The notes under the pieces are model-generated. The model was given only the letters and a program-made list of their open reading frames with translations. It ran no database searches and was not told where the DNA came from. Of a stretch of DNA of 34,668 nt, positions 24,388 through 32,623 are shown one piece after another. Origin of the DNA: Candidatus Vecturithrix granuli (GTDB lineage: Bacteria > Moduliflexota > Moduliflexia > Moduliflexales > Moduliflexaceae); the NCBI GenBank assembly GCA_000739535.1, contig DF820471.1:261467-296134 (forward strand), in the 5' to 3' direction. A program made the position numbers and the translations under genes. Within the stretch, counting starts at the first letter, position 1, and every line of letters starts with the position of its first letter.

Positions 24388-25248
24388 ATGAAGATATGGC
24401 GCATACTTAACATTTTGGTCTTCTTGATGCTGGCATGGTATTCAGGAAATACATTGGCGCAGGCCCCGGCTGGGGCCATAGAGTTCGGAATTTCCCCCTC
24501 CCTCTTCCAACTGACAATTGGCGCACAGAATAAAACCGAATCCTTCCGGGTGTTTAATTTCGGCGCGCGTCCCATGAAATTCCAGATTAGCGTCCATAAT
24601 TGGGAAGTGGATGAAGCGTTTAACGTGCAGGTGATTCCCCCGACCGAACAATCGCTTGACCAGTGGATTGTCATCAATCCGGTTGAATTTACGGTTGCTC
24701 CGGGCAAATCACAGGTGGTAAGATTTGCGATTCGCCCCAGAGTGCAGCCTGAGCCAGGAGAACACCGCGCTATTTTATATACGTGTGAAGTCCCCATCAA
24801 AACAGAAAACCAATCCCAATCCAATATTGTCGGCTGCATTGGCGCAGCAGTGTATGGCGATTACGGCGAAATCAGCCGAATAGGGATTTTACATGATGTG
24901 ACGCTGGTCTCTGCAACAAATCCAGTACTGGCGCGGTTCGATATTTCCAGCGAGGGCAACGCTCATGTACGTATGGACGGGCAATATGCAATCTGGAAAG
25001 CCTCAGCGTATCCGGGGACTGAAAATACGACGCGGTTAGAGGATATGCAGGATGCTGAGAAATTGGCGGCGCAAGGAATTGCGGACGCCGGCGTTCTCCC
25101 GTCGTTACCCGTGCTGCCGGGTACGCGGCGCACTATGGAGCTTCAGACTTCGATGGTGCTAGCGCCGGGCGAATATGTTCTGGATATTAACGGCAGCCTC
25201 AGCGGAAATGCCATAGATCAGGGAATTCCGTTTAGTATCCCGAAGTAA
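24388..25248 (+). CDS. PapD-like periplasmic pilus chaperone
   Basis: The ATG at 24388 is chosen because a signal peptide follows directly (MKIWRILNILVFLMLAWYSG to NTLAQA) and AGAGAGA precedes it; an earlier ATG at 24301 lies inside the inverted repeat. The protein has 286 residues. Features of the chaperone family include GISPSLFQLTIG, SFRVFNFGARPMKFQISVHN, a W-I-x-x-x-P step (QWIVINPVEFTVAPGKSQVV), and RFAIRP followed by GEHRAILYTCEV. The basic residue in RFAIR corresponds to the subunit-anchoring Arg region. The role is to hold subunits in the periplasm and deliver them to the usher encoded next. Confidence 0.82.
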   Translation: MKIWRILNILVFLMLAWYSGNTLAQAPAGAIEFGISPSLFQLTIGAQNKTESFRVFNFGARPMKFQISVHNWEVDEAFNVQVIPPTEQSLDQWIVINPVEFTVAPGKSQVVRFAIRPRVQPEPGEHRAILYTCEVPIKTENQSQSNIVGCIGAAVYGDYGEISRIGILHDVTLVSATNPVLARFDISSEGNAHVRMDGQYAIWKASAYPGTENTTRLEDMQDAEKLAAQGIADAGVLPSLPVLPGTRRTMELQTSMVLAPGEYVLDINGSLSGNAIDQGIPFSIPK

Positions 25249-25272
25249 TTGATGGAAAATGTGTAGGTATCT

Positions 25273-25305
25273 AAAAACCGAGTTTTTGAAAAAACTCGGT
25301 TTTTT
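25273..25305. repeat. hairpin between chaperone and usher genes
   Basis: AAAAACCGAGTTTTT and AAAAACTCGGTTTTT form a 15-bp stem followed by T's, terminator-like. It lies 65 bases upstream of the usher start, so full transcription past it is needed for usher expression. Confidence 0.8.
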
Positions 25306-25369
25306 CCCTCAATCATGGCTACTGTCCTTTGAGAGTAAAGTACGCTTTGCTGCAACGCAGAGAAAAGTT

Positions 25370-27922
25370 ATGAAAATACGATCAAACATATTTCAGAGAT
25401 TTCTCTGCCTTTTTCTGCTTGTTTGGCTTTTGACAGAATGGGGGGCAGAGGTCCCTTTCGCTGATGCTCAGGACGATCTCATGGTTGTCGGACTGCTTAT
25501 TCGCGGCAAAGAAGTGGACATGGTGGAAGTTCTGCAACGCGAGGATGCATTTCTGCTGCCGCTCATTTCTTTGATCCGCGCCATTGGCGCGACTATCGAA
25601 TCATCGCTGACAACAGAGCGTCTGATCACGCCTTTAGGTTCGGTCTCGATAGAGGCTGGTGAACTGCTTGAAATCAATGGTATTAAGTATATCCACCAAC
25701 GCACGGTTGAAGAACGTCTGCACATTACCGTCGCTTTCGTTCCGGAAGAATTTGCTCTCTCCCTCGATATTCCCTGGAACCCGGGAGCGAAAGAACGTTC
25801 CGCCGCAGTGTCCGAGTTAGAAGCGCAATTTCATCCGCCGCGTTTCGGGCTTTCAACATTCAGGGAGAAGATTTCTTATATAGAACGAGAGGGGGAAAGC
25901 GTTTCGACCAGTTCAACGCTTTTAGGGGGGCGTTTGTTCGAAGGAGCCTGGCGCATTGAATTTGATTCCGATTTCAATGATCTTACCGGTATGAGGGACT
26001 ATACCTGGTATCGCTCCTGGAACAACACGCTGCTGCAACTCGGTCAGCAGCATCTCGCCTTACATCCGCTGCTGACAGGAGTTGAATTTACCGGCTTGCA
26101 ACTGGGATGGACCAACCAACCCTTAGAACGTTTTTCGCTTACTTCAACCCCCAGAGAATTGCTGCCGCGCTATTCCACCGTAGTACAGACCTTTCGCGGC
26201 CAGGCTGCGCCCGGGTTTTTAGCGCAGTTGCGCGTGGATGGTAGAATAGTGGATTACCAGGTGGTCGGATTGGACCGCAGCTATGAATTCACGGATGTGC
26301 CGATAACTTCAGGCGCGTTGACGCAAATTGAGGTCTATCTGTTTGATTATCACGATGCGCGTGTGCCGGCCGATATTCATGAATTTACGGTGACAAGTTC
26401 CTCGCTACTGCTGCCCAAAGGCAAACACGCATTGCTGGCCGGCATAGGCGGCAGTGGCAATCCGCTGGATGAATTCATCCAACCCGAATTGGCCCAGCCT
26501 TTGGAGTTGCAGAGTTTTTTGCAATGGCGCCAGGGTTTTTCGGAAAATCTCACGATTGAAGCCGCAGTGCAACAACATTCTGATGCATTTCAAGTTCAGG
26601 CCGGAATGATTGTGCGCGCCTTCGAATCCATCATTCTTGAAGCAGCCGGCGGTCTGTCAAATGACAAATTCGCCTATAATGTGAATTTGGAAACGATTTT
26701 TCCGCGCTGGCATTTGCTCGCCAATTCATCGTTTTTTCCCGAATCATATTCTTTATGGAGCGATTCGGGAAAAAACCGGACTCATAGCGCTGAACTTCAT
26801 TATCGAATCAACGACAGCATCCAGGTTGGCATAAAAGGAACGCATCATGAAACCGAAACCGAACAGAAAGCATTTGTGCTGCCTTTTGCGACATGGTCGC
26901 TGTTTTCGAAACTCTTTTTACGCGCTATGCCCAATTCGGACGGGGACTATGGTTTTGATGGCTATACCTGGCTTACACCTGCAACCCGGCTTTCATTTTT
27001 AGTGGAAGACACGACTAGCGTGGAACTTTCTCGCAATCTTGGTTCCCGCTACGGCGTGTCGCTTAGTGCAACTTTCGAAGACGGAAGGCTGGGCGAATAT
27101 GCTGCTATCTTCAGGCGTCATGCTGGACAGGGACGCGATCCTTATCTCCATACCGGCCTTACTGTGAGGGATGATAGCATCTATTATGTTGCCGGCGGGG
27201 GAGTGGATCTTTTCCCCGGTATTCAAGCTGAAGTGGTGTATCAAGGGCAGGCGTTGGATCAGACGCGACAGGAATCGGAAACTTATACGTTGATGTTCAA
27301 GCTTTCTACGAATTTCAGCATGGCAGGCGGACGTCTTTTTCCGGCGAGCACTGAATCGCTACGCCGCAATCAGGGTGCGATTGCCGGGAGAATTCAGGTG
27401 CAAACCTCTCCGGATTCAACAAAAACCTATGATCTTGAAAATATTACGATCATGATCGGACCTGCTCGCAGAGTCCGCACCAACCATTTCGGGAATTTTT
27501 TCTGCGGAAATTTGCAAGAGGGCGTCTATCCGGTGGAGCTTGATCTGGAAAATTTGCCCTTTGAGCTTGTCCCGGAACGCACTGTGTTGACCGCCCGCGT
27601 AGCCGCTGACGCTGCTACCAGAGTTGATTTTGTGGTACGGCCTGAGTACGGCATTGCCGGGCGCATTACCGACCATACAGGAAACACGCTTCAAGGCGCA
27701 TACATTGAGTTGCTTGACGAGCAAGGAAACATGATCAAACACACCCTGACCGATCAATTCGGGCTGTATCGGATTGATGGACTTCCTCCAGGAATCTATC
27801 GTCTGCGTGCAGCAACGCAAAGTCCTTCCGATCCTTTCATGGCGTCACCGGAACGAGAGATTGAAATTGTTGATGACTTCTTATTCGGCCAGGATATCCA
27901 ACTTCCTACTTTATCACAATGA
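25370..27922 (+). CDS. usher-like outer-membrane protein with carboxypeptidase-regulatory-like domains
   Basis: The ATG at 25370 begins a signal peptide (MKIRSNIFQRFLCLFLLVWL to PFADA); a start at 25259 would lie before the hairpin. The protein has 850 residues. Residues about 30-150 resemble a periplasmic N-terminal domain. A long alternation of short strands from about 170 to 660 fits a beta-barrel. PGFLAQLRVDGRIVDYQVVG followed by YEFTDVPITSG parallels the 'V-x-P-G-x-x-x-V-x-x-N-G' region near the usher plug. The C-terminal 150 residues hold two transthyretin-like units (GIAGRITDHTGNTLQGAYIE, then LYRIDGLPPGIYRLRA). Ushers export and assemble chaperone-bound subunits; carboxypeptidase-regulatory-like ends are known in the alpha-type and related ushers. 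The call rests on operon context and these motifs. Confidence 0.75.
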   Translation: MKIRSNIFQRFLCLFLLVWLLTEWGAEVPFADAQDDLMVVGLLIRGKEVDMVEVLQREDAFLLPLISLIRAIGATIESSLTTERLITPLGSVSIEAGELLEINGIKYIHQRTVEERLHITVAFVPEEFALSLDIPWNPGAKERSAAVSELEAQFHPPRFGLSTFREKISYIEREGESVSTSSTLLGGRLFEGAWRIEFDSDFNDLTGMRDYTWYRSWNNTLLQLGQQHLALHPLLTGVEFTGLQLGWTNQPLERFSLTSTPRELLPRYSTVVQTFRGQAAPGFLAQLRVDGRIVDYQVVGLDRSYEFTDVPITSGALTQIEVYLFDYHDARVPADIHEFTVTSSSLLLPKGKHALLAGIGGSGNPLDEFIQPELAQPLELQSFLQWRQGFSENLTIEAAVQQHSDAFQVQAGMIVRAFESIILEAAGGLSNDKFAYNVNLETIFPRWHLLANSSFFPESYSLWSDSGKNRTHSAELHYRINDSIQVGIKGTHHETETEQKAFVLPFATWSLFSKLFLRAMPNSDGDYGFDGYTWLTPATRLSFLVEDTTSVELSRNLGSRYGVSLSATFEDGRLGEYAAIFRRHAGQGRDPYLHTGLTVRDDSIYYVAGGGVDLFPGIQAEVVYQGQALDQTRQESETYTLMFKLSTNFSMAGGRLFPASTESLRRNQGAIAGRIQVQTSPDSTKTYDLENITIMIGPARRVRTNHFGNFFCGNLQEGVYPVELDLENLPFELVPERTVLTARVAADAATRVDFVVRPEYGIAGRITDHTGNTLQGAYIELLDEQGNMIKHTLTDQFGLYRIDGLPPGIYRLRAATQSPSDPFMASPEREIEIVDDFLFGQDIQLPTLSQ

Positions 27923-28003
27923 ATTTGACACGTTCATAGTTCTGCCTTCAGGCGGAAAAACTCGCTAAAGCAAGAACCACGAACGTGCTAAATTCATTGT
28001 GGT
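27914..28003. terminator. large inverted repeat between convergent usher and AlkD genes
   Basis: TCACAATGAATTTGACACGT with TTCATAGTTCT (27914-27944) is answered by AGAACCACGAACGTGCTAAATTCATTGTGG (27973-28002), about 30 bp with few mismatches. It overlaps the usher stop codon and can act as a bidirectional transcript end. It belongs to the GTTCGTAGT repeat type. Confidence 0.6.
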
Positions 28004-28008
28004 GTTGA

Positions 28009-28716
28009 CTATTTTTCCATGGCTTTATTCTTCAATTCTTTCGGCATTTTTTCAATGGCATAACGTAAAGCCGTTCGCGGCATTCTCGTTTTATTGGCGA
28101 GAACATACTCAAACACCTCTTGCTGGTGGGTATGGCTGGCGGCTTTCAGCATCCAGCCATATCCCTTTTGAACCAGGTCTTCTTGATCCACAAGCAGGAT
28201 ATCGGCAATCTCAAAAATATCTTGCAGGAATTTTCCTTGTTTGGCAGGGATAATCAGCGATACGGCCGCTGCGCGACGCATCCAGCGGTTCGGAGATGTG
28301 CCCCAGATTTTTAAATTGGAAACATACTCCGGATACATTTCAAGGAATGCGCCGATGGTATGATTACAAAGTGTATCGCACGACGCCCAATTACTGACAT
28401 ACTCATTGACCCATCTCTCGAAAACCAGAAAATCTTGAGGTTCATAAGATTTCCGAAGAAAATACGACCAATTACACGCAATAAAGCTTTCTTCCATATA
28501 GCCCGACTTCCACAGCTCATCGCAAAGCGTAAAAATTTCCCCTTTACTCTTCCCCTTAATCTCTTTAAAATAATCTTTCCCGATTTTCGTCACAACGGCG
28601 GTTTTCACGCCATAGAACTGCACTGGTTCCTTAAAAAATTTTTGGCCGGATTGTTGTGTATGTTCATCCGCTTTTTGCTTCAGCTCCTGTCTGATCTTAT
28701 CAATAATGTTGCTCAT
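28009..28716 (-). CDS. AlkD-type DNA glycosylase (DNA alkylation repair)
   Basis: The protein has 235 residues with AGAGGAAG before the ATG. It is all helical, HEAT-like, as in AlkD. Family segments seen are KIGKDYFKEIKG near residue 50, ELWKSGYMEESFIA, EYVSNWASCDTLCNHTIG with the conserved Asp used in catalysis, and NRWMRRAAAVSLIIPAKQG. AlkD removes bulky or positively charged alkyl adducts from DNA without flipping the base. It is last in a three-gene minus-strand unit, 61 bases after the HAD gene. Confidence 0.92.
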   Translation of the reverse strand: MSNIIDKIRQELKQKADEHTQQSGQKFFKEPVQFYGVKTAVVTKIGKDYFKEIKGKSKGEIFTLCDELWKSGYMEESFIACNWSYFLRKSYEPQDFLVFERWVNEYVSNWASCDTLCNHTIGAFLEMYPEYVSNLKIWGTSPNRWMRRAAAVSLIIPAKQGKFLQDIFEIADILLVDQEDLVQKGYGWMLKAASHTHQQEVFEYVLANKTRMPRTALRYAIEKMPKELKNKAMEK

Positions 28717-28777
28717 GCTATCTTCCTCTTTCCATAGTTGTCAGTTTATTAACACACATTCAGGATCCGCAGATCGA

Positions 28778-29434
28778 TCAAACCTCACCATTGCAGTGCA
28801 CTAAATCCTGCATCTCTTTCAAAATCAACGTTGGCTGCGGCGAAAGCTCTTCAGGCGTGTAATGACTCCAGGCCACAAACGCAGTATCCATTCCGGCTCG
28901 ATGACCGCACTCAATATCAGAGGACACGTCGCCGACAAACAGCGATTGTTCAGGCGAACCCTTCATAAGCTCCAGGGCCTTGAACGCCGGCGCCGGGTCG
29001 GGTTTGTTGGTTCCATTCGTCAACTCCGGACTGACAATCGCATCGAAATACTCAAAGATTCCGGTTTCTCGCAGATACACCAGTAAAGTATCTTGTTTTC
29101 TGGCAGAGACAATCGCCAGATGTTTTCCCTGTGATTTCAAGGCGTGCAAGGTGGGTAATACTCCCGGAAACAGTGAGAGGTAATGTTGATAGGTCGTCAA
29201 TTGAAATTCTAATTGCGCCTGATAAATTTCTGCATACTCTTCATCCGAAAGCGGACCGAGATAGCTTTGAATCAGGGTTCGGACCGGCAGACCGACATGG
29301 GCATGCACCTGGGCGCGTGTTAGGGGAAAGTTTGCAAATTTTTGGCAGGCATACGCAAAACTTTGATAAATCAATTCAGTTGAATCCAGTAGCGTTCCAT
29401 CAGCGTCAAAAAGATAATAGGTATAACATTTCAT
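28778..29434 (-). CDS. HAD-family phosphatase, phosphoglycolate phosphatase-like
   Basis: The ATG at 29434 gives 218 residues and places the nucleophile motif at once: LFDADGTLLDS. A cap domain follows with HVGLPVRTLIQSYLG, then LAIVSARKQDT (motif II), TNKPDPAPAFKAL (motif III Lys) and FVGDVSSDIECGHRAGM (motif IV). These mark the Gph/PpaX branch. Phosphoglycolate arises when 3'-phosphoglycolate DNA ends are repaired, so the AlkD neighbour is suggestive. The SDR gene ends 19 bases upstream, indicating one operon. Confidence 0.9.
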   Translation of the reverse strand: MKCYTYYLFDADGTLLDSTELIYQSFAYACQKFANFPLTRAQVHAHVGLPVRTLIQSYLGPLSDEEYAEIYQAQLEFQLTTYQHYLSLFPGVLPTLHALKSQGKHLAIVSARKQDTLLVYLRETGIFEYFDAIVSPELTNGTNKPDPAPAFKALELMKGSPEQSLFVGDVSSDIECGHRAGMDTAFVAWSHYTPEELSPQPTLILKEMQDLVHCNGEV

Positions 29435-29453
29435 TATGGTCGCATTTCCAAAA

Positions 29454-30227
29454 TTAACTGACGGTCCAACCGCCATCCACATAAAGGATATGTCCGGTCA
29501 CAAATTCCGCACACGGGGAACAGAGAAAGATCACAGGTCCGACAATCCATTCCATTTCACACAACCGACCTTTCGGAATACGCGACAAGATTTTTTCATA
29601 CATCGCTTTATCTCCGAGCAATCCGCGTTCGGCATCGGCTTGCGTAAATGTTGGAGCAACCGCATTCACATTAATGTTGTCTTTAGCCCATTCAATGGCA
29701 AGCGACTTGGTGAGTTGGTTCATACCGGCTTTACTTGGAGAGTACGCCATATCCTGCGCACGCCCTTTCAGACCGAGCACGGAAGACAGATTTACAATCC
29801 GTCCTTTCCCTTGTTTGACCATGTATTTTCCAATCGCCTGGCAGGTGAGAAAGGTACCCTTTAAATTCACTTCCATGACCCAATTCCACATGGCTTCCTC
29901 AAAATCAATTGCATTTTCCAGGTGCGCCACGCCCGCGCAATTGATCAGAATATCAATTTTCCCAAATTGCTGAAAGACCTGGTCAGCCATAGCCTGGATG
30001 CTGTCTTTTTTCGTGGTATCGGCCGGGATCCCGATCACATCAAACCCCTGGTCCTGAAGATCACTCACGGTTTTAAACAAGTGCATCGCGCTCACACTTA
30101 CCAACACAACCTTTGCCCCCAGTGAGGCCATGGCCATGGCGATTTCTCTCCCAATTCCCCGTGATGCGCCTGTCACAACCGCAACTTCTCCCGTAATATC
30201 AAACATGCTCTGTAAATCGTATCGCAT
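29454..30227 (-). CDS. short-chain dehydrogenase/reductase (gluconate 5-dehydrogenase-like)
   Basis: I use the ATG at 30227, preceded by GCAAGAGGGAT; starts at 30257 or 30206 are possible. The protein has 257 residues. TGASRGIG (about 19-26) binds the nucleotide, NCAG replaces the usual NNAG, LSSVLG holds the catalytic Ser and YSPSK the Tyr-Lys pair. The C-terminal EFVTGHILYVDGGWT is standard. The LDITGEVAVVTGAS-like start resembles gluconate 5-dehydrogenase and 2-deoxygluconate dehydrogenase. Substrate is not proven. First gene of the minus-strand operon. Confidence 0.92.
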   Translation of the reverse strand: MRYDLQSMFDITGEVAVVTGASRGIGREIAMAMASLGAKVVLVSVSAMHLFKTVSDLQDQGFDVIGIPADTTKKDSIQAMADQVFQQFGKIDILINCAGVAHLENAIDFEEAMWNWVMEVNLKGTFLTCQAIGKYMVKQGKGRIVNLSSVLGLKGRAQDMAYSPSKAGMNQLTKSLAIEWAKDNINVNAVAPTFTQADAERGLLGDKAMYEKILSRIPKGRLCEMEWIVGPVIFLCSPCAEFVTGHILYVDGGWTVS

Positions 30228-30343
30228 ATCCCTCTTGCTCTCCCCTGCTTGCAGCATAACTTCTGATTCGTCCCCTGCTATAGTATAACAAAGATGAAAT
30301 CCTCTCCCCGCCCTTTAAAAAGCCCTCTTCTCATGAGTAATCC

Positions 30344-30762
30344 CTATAGTTGCTTACATTATTCTCCCTTGTTGTAAAGTCAAGCCATTCCTCGTGCATA
30401 TTCAATTTTTGTAGTTACTTCTTGCACAATGATCGGAATTGTTGTCAAGAATTCTTCAGGATTTATAATCATTCTCTCATTTTTTTATCATATTCAGTGC
30501 AAACAGTTCGAAATGCTTGCTGTTGTGAAATAAGTGATTATGAATAATAAGGATGTTTCGATCATCAAAACACATCCTGTTCTTATCTCTTCTCTTTGTA
30601 GTTCACCATGACGCAAGAAGCAAACTTGACAAAGTAAAATTAAGTGATTACAAATAAATTTTCTGGACTTTTATTGAGGCAAAACATTTGTTTTCAGGCA
30701 ATATTCAGACATCTTTTTCTTCTCTCTTCTCCTTGTAATTACTTATGATAAAGTAATACAAA
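30344..30762. promoter_or_regulatory. cluster of TTGTARTYACTT motifs in divergent intergenic region
   Basis: Exact copies are at 30409-30420 (plus), 30642-30653 (minus) and 30733-30744 (plus). Near copies are at 30345, 30463, 30532 (minus), 30596 and 30751-30761 (minus). The last two at 30733-30761 form an inverted pair, TTGTAATTACTT-N6-AAGTAATACAA. The region is AT-rich, has no credible gene and separates the SDR operon from purH. A TTGACA box is at 30770-30775. This has the look of a multi-site operator for an unknown regulator. Confidence 0.55.
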
Positions 30763-30887
30763 TGTTTTGTTGACATTTTTCTCTTAAAATCAACATCATT
30801 TCTTACAGCATTAACCGTTTTATCAACTTATCTACAGAGGCATGGAGATTGGTGTCTTGATGTTTCTGTACCCAGCCCGATAAATTG

Positions 30888-32510
30888 ATGATCACAATTC
30901 AACGAGCCTTAATCAGTGTCTCAGATAAAACCGGATTAGTTCCATTGGCGCAAACCTTGCATGAATTCGGCTGCGAGATTATTTCCACTGGCGGCACAGG
31001 TAAAGTCTTGCAGGACAATGGCATTCCGATCACCGAAATCCAATCCGTAACTGGCAATCCCGAAGCCTTTGGCGGACGCATGAAAACCATTTCTTTTGTG
31101 ATTGAATCGGCCTTATTGTTTGACCGCGAAAAAGATCAGGCTGAAGCCCGGACTTTGAACATTCAACCGATTGACATGGTGGTCTGTAATCTATATCCCT
31201 TCAAAAACGTGCTTGAATCAGGAGCAGATCTGGAGACCCTGATTGAAAACATTGACATCGGCGGCCCGACCATGGTGCGCGCCGCCGCCAAAAATTTCAA
31301 ATATGTGGCGGTGGTCACGGATACGGCTGATTACGACCGGATTATCGCAGAATTGCAAGCCAACCAGGGCGCGTTAAGCCTGGAAACGCGCAGACGCCTG
31401 ATGCGCAAAGCCTTTAATCATACGGCCGATTACGACGCTATGATCGCCACGGCCATGGATGCCTTAGACGGAGAACAGTCACTGCGTCTGGCTTTTATAG
31501 GTGGCAAAACCTTGCGTTACGGCGAAAATTCGCACCAAACCGCCATGTATTACCGCGAAAAAGAGGCGGGCGCGAATTCGCTCTACGATATGAACGTGCA
31601 GCACGGTAAAGAATTATCCTTTAATAACATCCTCGATATTTACGGCGCGATTGAATCTGTCCGGCGACTTAAGGACAGCGGCTGCGCCGTGATTAAACAC
31701 ACCAACCCCTGTGGGTTATGTGAAGGCACGGAAGGCGTGGATCAACGCACAATTTTTGAGGCAGCCTGGGCCGGGGATCCGGTCTCAGCCTTTGGCTCAA
31801 TCATCGCTTTTAATCGTCCGGTTGAGCGCAACACCGTCGAGTTCCTGGCTCTGGATGCCGAAGATAAAAGTCAGCGCAAATTTGTTGAAGTCTTGATCGC
31901 TCCCAAATTCAGCGCAGAAAGCCTGGAGTATCTGCAATTGCACAAAAATCTGCGTGTGATCGAATATGATACCTCTTCGGCAATGTGCCCGAAAGACCTG
32001 CGCTATTTGAATGGGTCGCTGCTCGTGCAAGACAGCGACACTGAACTCTATTCCAAACTTGAGCCTGTGACCGACATCAAAGCAGATGTTGAACGCTTAC
32101 ACGGGCTGCTTGAATTCGGGTTAAAGGCGATCAGCAGCATCAAATCTAACTCGATTATCCTGGCGCGTGAAAAAGAGGGTCTTTACCAGCTGCTTGGTAT
32201 GGGCGCAGGCCAACCGAATCGCTTGATCTCAACCAAACTCGCCATCGAGAAAAGCCGCGAAACTCTAAGTCATGAATATACGGGAGATCCGGATCAATTA
32301 GAAGCCTATATCAAGGAAGAAATCGGCAAGGCGATCCTCGTGTCCGACGCCTTCTTTCCGTTCCCGGATAATGTGGAACTCGCCGCCTCCCAGGGCGTGA
32401 AAATTATCAGCCAGCCCGGCGGGTCCCTGCGCGATGATCTGGTGCTGGCTGCCTGTAATCGGCTTGGCGTCGCCATGATCTTTACGGGTCTGCGGCATTT
32501 TAAACATTAA
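30888..32510 (+). CDS. purH: bifunctional AICAR transformylase / IMP cyclohydrolase
   Basis: The protein has 540 residues from ATG 30888; a TTG three bases earlier is less likely. The IMP cyclohydrolase half shows RALISVSDKTGL, EIISTGGTGKVL and GRMKTI, with NIDIGGPTMVRAAAKN further on. The transformylase half shows LRYGENSHQ (Ser in place of the usual Pro), ELSFNNILD, AVIKHTNPCG with the catalytic Lys-His, and SDAFFPFPDNVELAA followed by QPGGSLRDD. It carries out the last two steps of purine synthesis, from AICAR to IMP, in the cytoplasm. No other pur gene is adjacent. Confidence 0.97.
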   Translation: MITIQRALISVSDKTGLVPLAQTLHEFGCEIISTGGTGKVLQDNGIPITEIQSVTGNPEAFGGRMKTISFVIESALLFDREKDQAEARTLNIQPIDMVVCNLYPFKNVLESGADLETLIENIDIGGPTMVRAAAKNFKYVAVVTDTADYDRIIAELQANQGALSLETRRRLMRKAFNHTADYDAMIATAMDALDGEQSLRLAFIGGKTLRYGENSHQTAMYYREKEAGANSLYDMNVQHGKELSFNNILDIYGAIESVRRLKDSGCAVIKHTNPCGLCEGTEGVDQRTIFEAAWAGDPVSAFGSIIAFNRPVERNTVEFLALDAEDKSQRKFVEVLIAPKFSAESLEYLQLHKNLRVIEYDTSSAMCPKDLRYLNGSLLVQDSDTELYSKLEPVTDIKADVERLHGLLEFGLKAISSIKSNSIILAREKEGLYQLLGMGAGQPNRLISTKLAIEKSRETLSHEYTGDPDQLEAYIKEEIGKAILVSDAFFPFPDNVELAASQGVKIISQPGGSLRDDLVLAACNRLGVAMIFTGLRHFKH

Positions 32511-32512
32511 AG

Positions 32513-32552
32513 GAGTGCGAAAGCTCGGTTTTCGCACTCAAGGCCGAGCTTT
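32513..32552 (+). terminator. two mutually exclusive hairpins after purH
   Basis: GAGTGCGAAA pairs with TTTCGCACTC (32513-32539). The loop segment AAAGCTCGG can instead pair with CCGAGCTTT at 32544-32552. Both stems are perfect but cannot form together. The site directly follows the purH stop, so a terminator role is likely, though the U-run is short. Confidence 0.55.
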
Positions 32553-32574
32553 GACATTCCTGGCATTAATTTCA

Positions 32575-32609
32575 TCCACACCGGGTTTTTTCTAAAAACC
32601 CGGTGTGGA
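32575..32609. repeat. hairpin upstream of AraC-family gene
   Basis: TCCACACCGGGTTTTT and AAAAACCCGGTGTGGA form a perfect 16-bp stem with a 3-base loop. It shares the ACCGGGTTTTT/AAAAACCCGGT core with the hairpin at 23613. Confidence 0.8.
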
Positions 32610-32623
32610 ATGGGTCGAACCAG

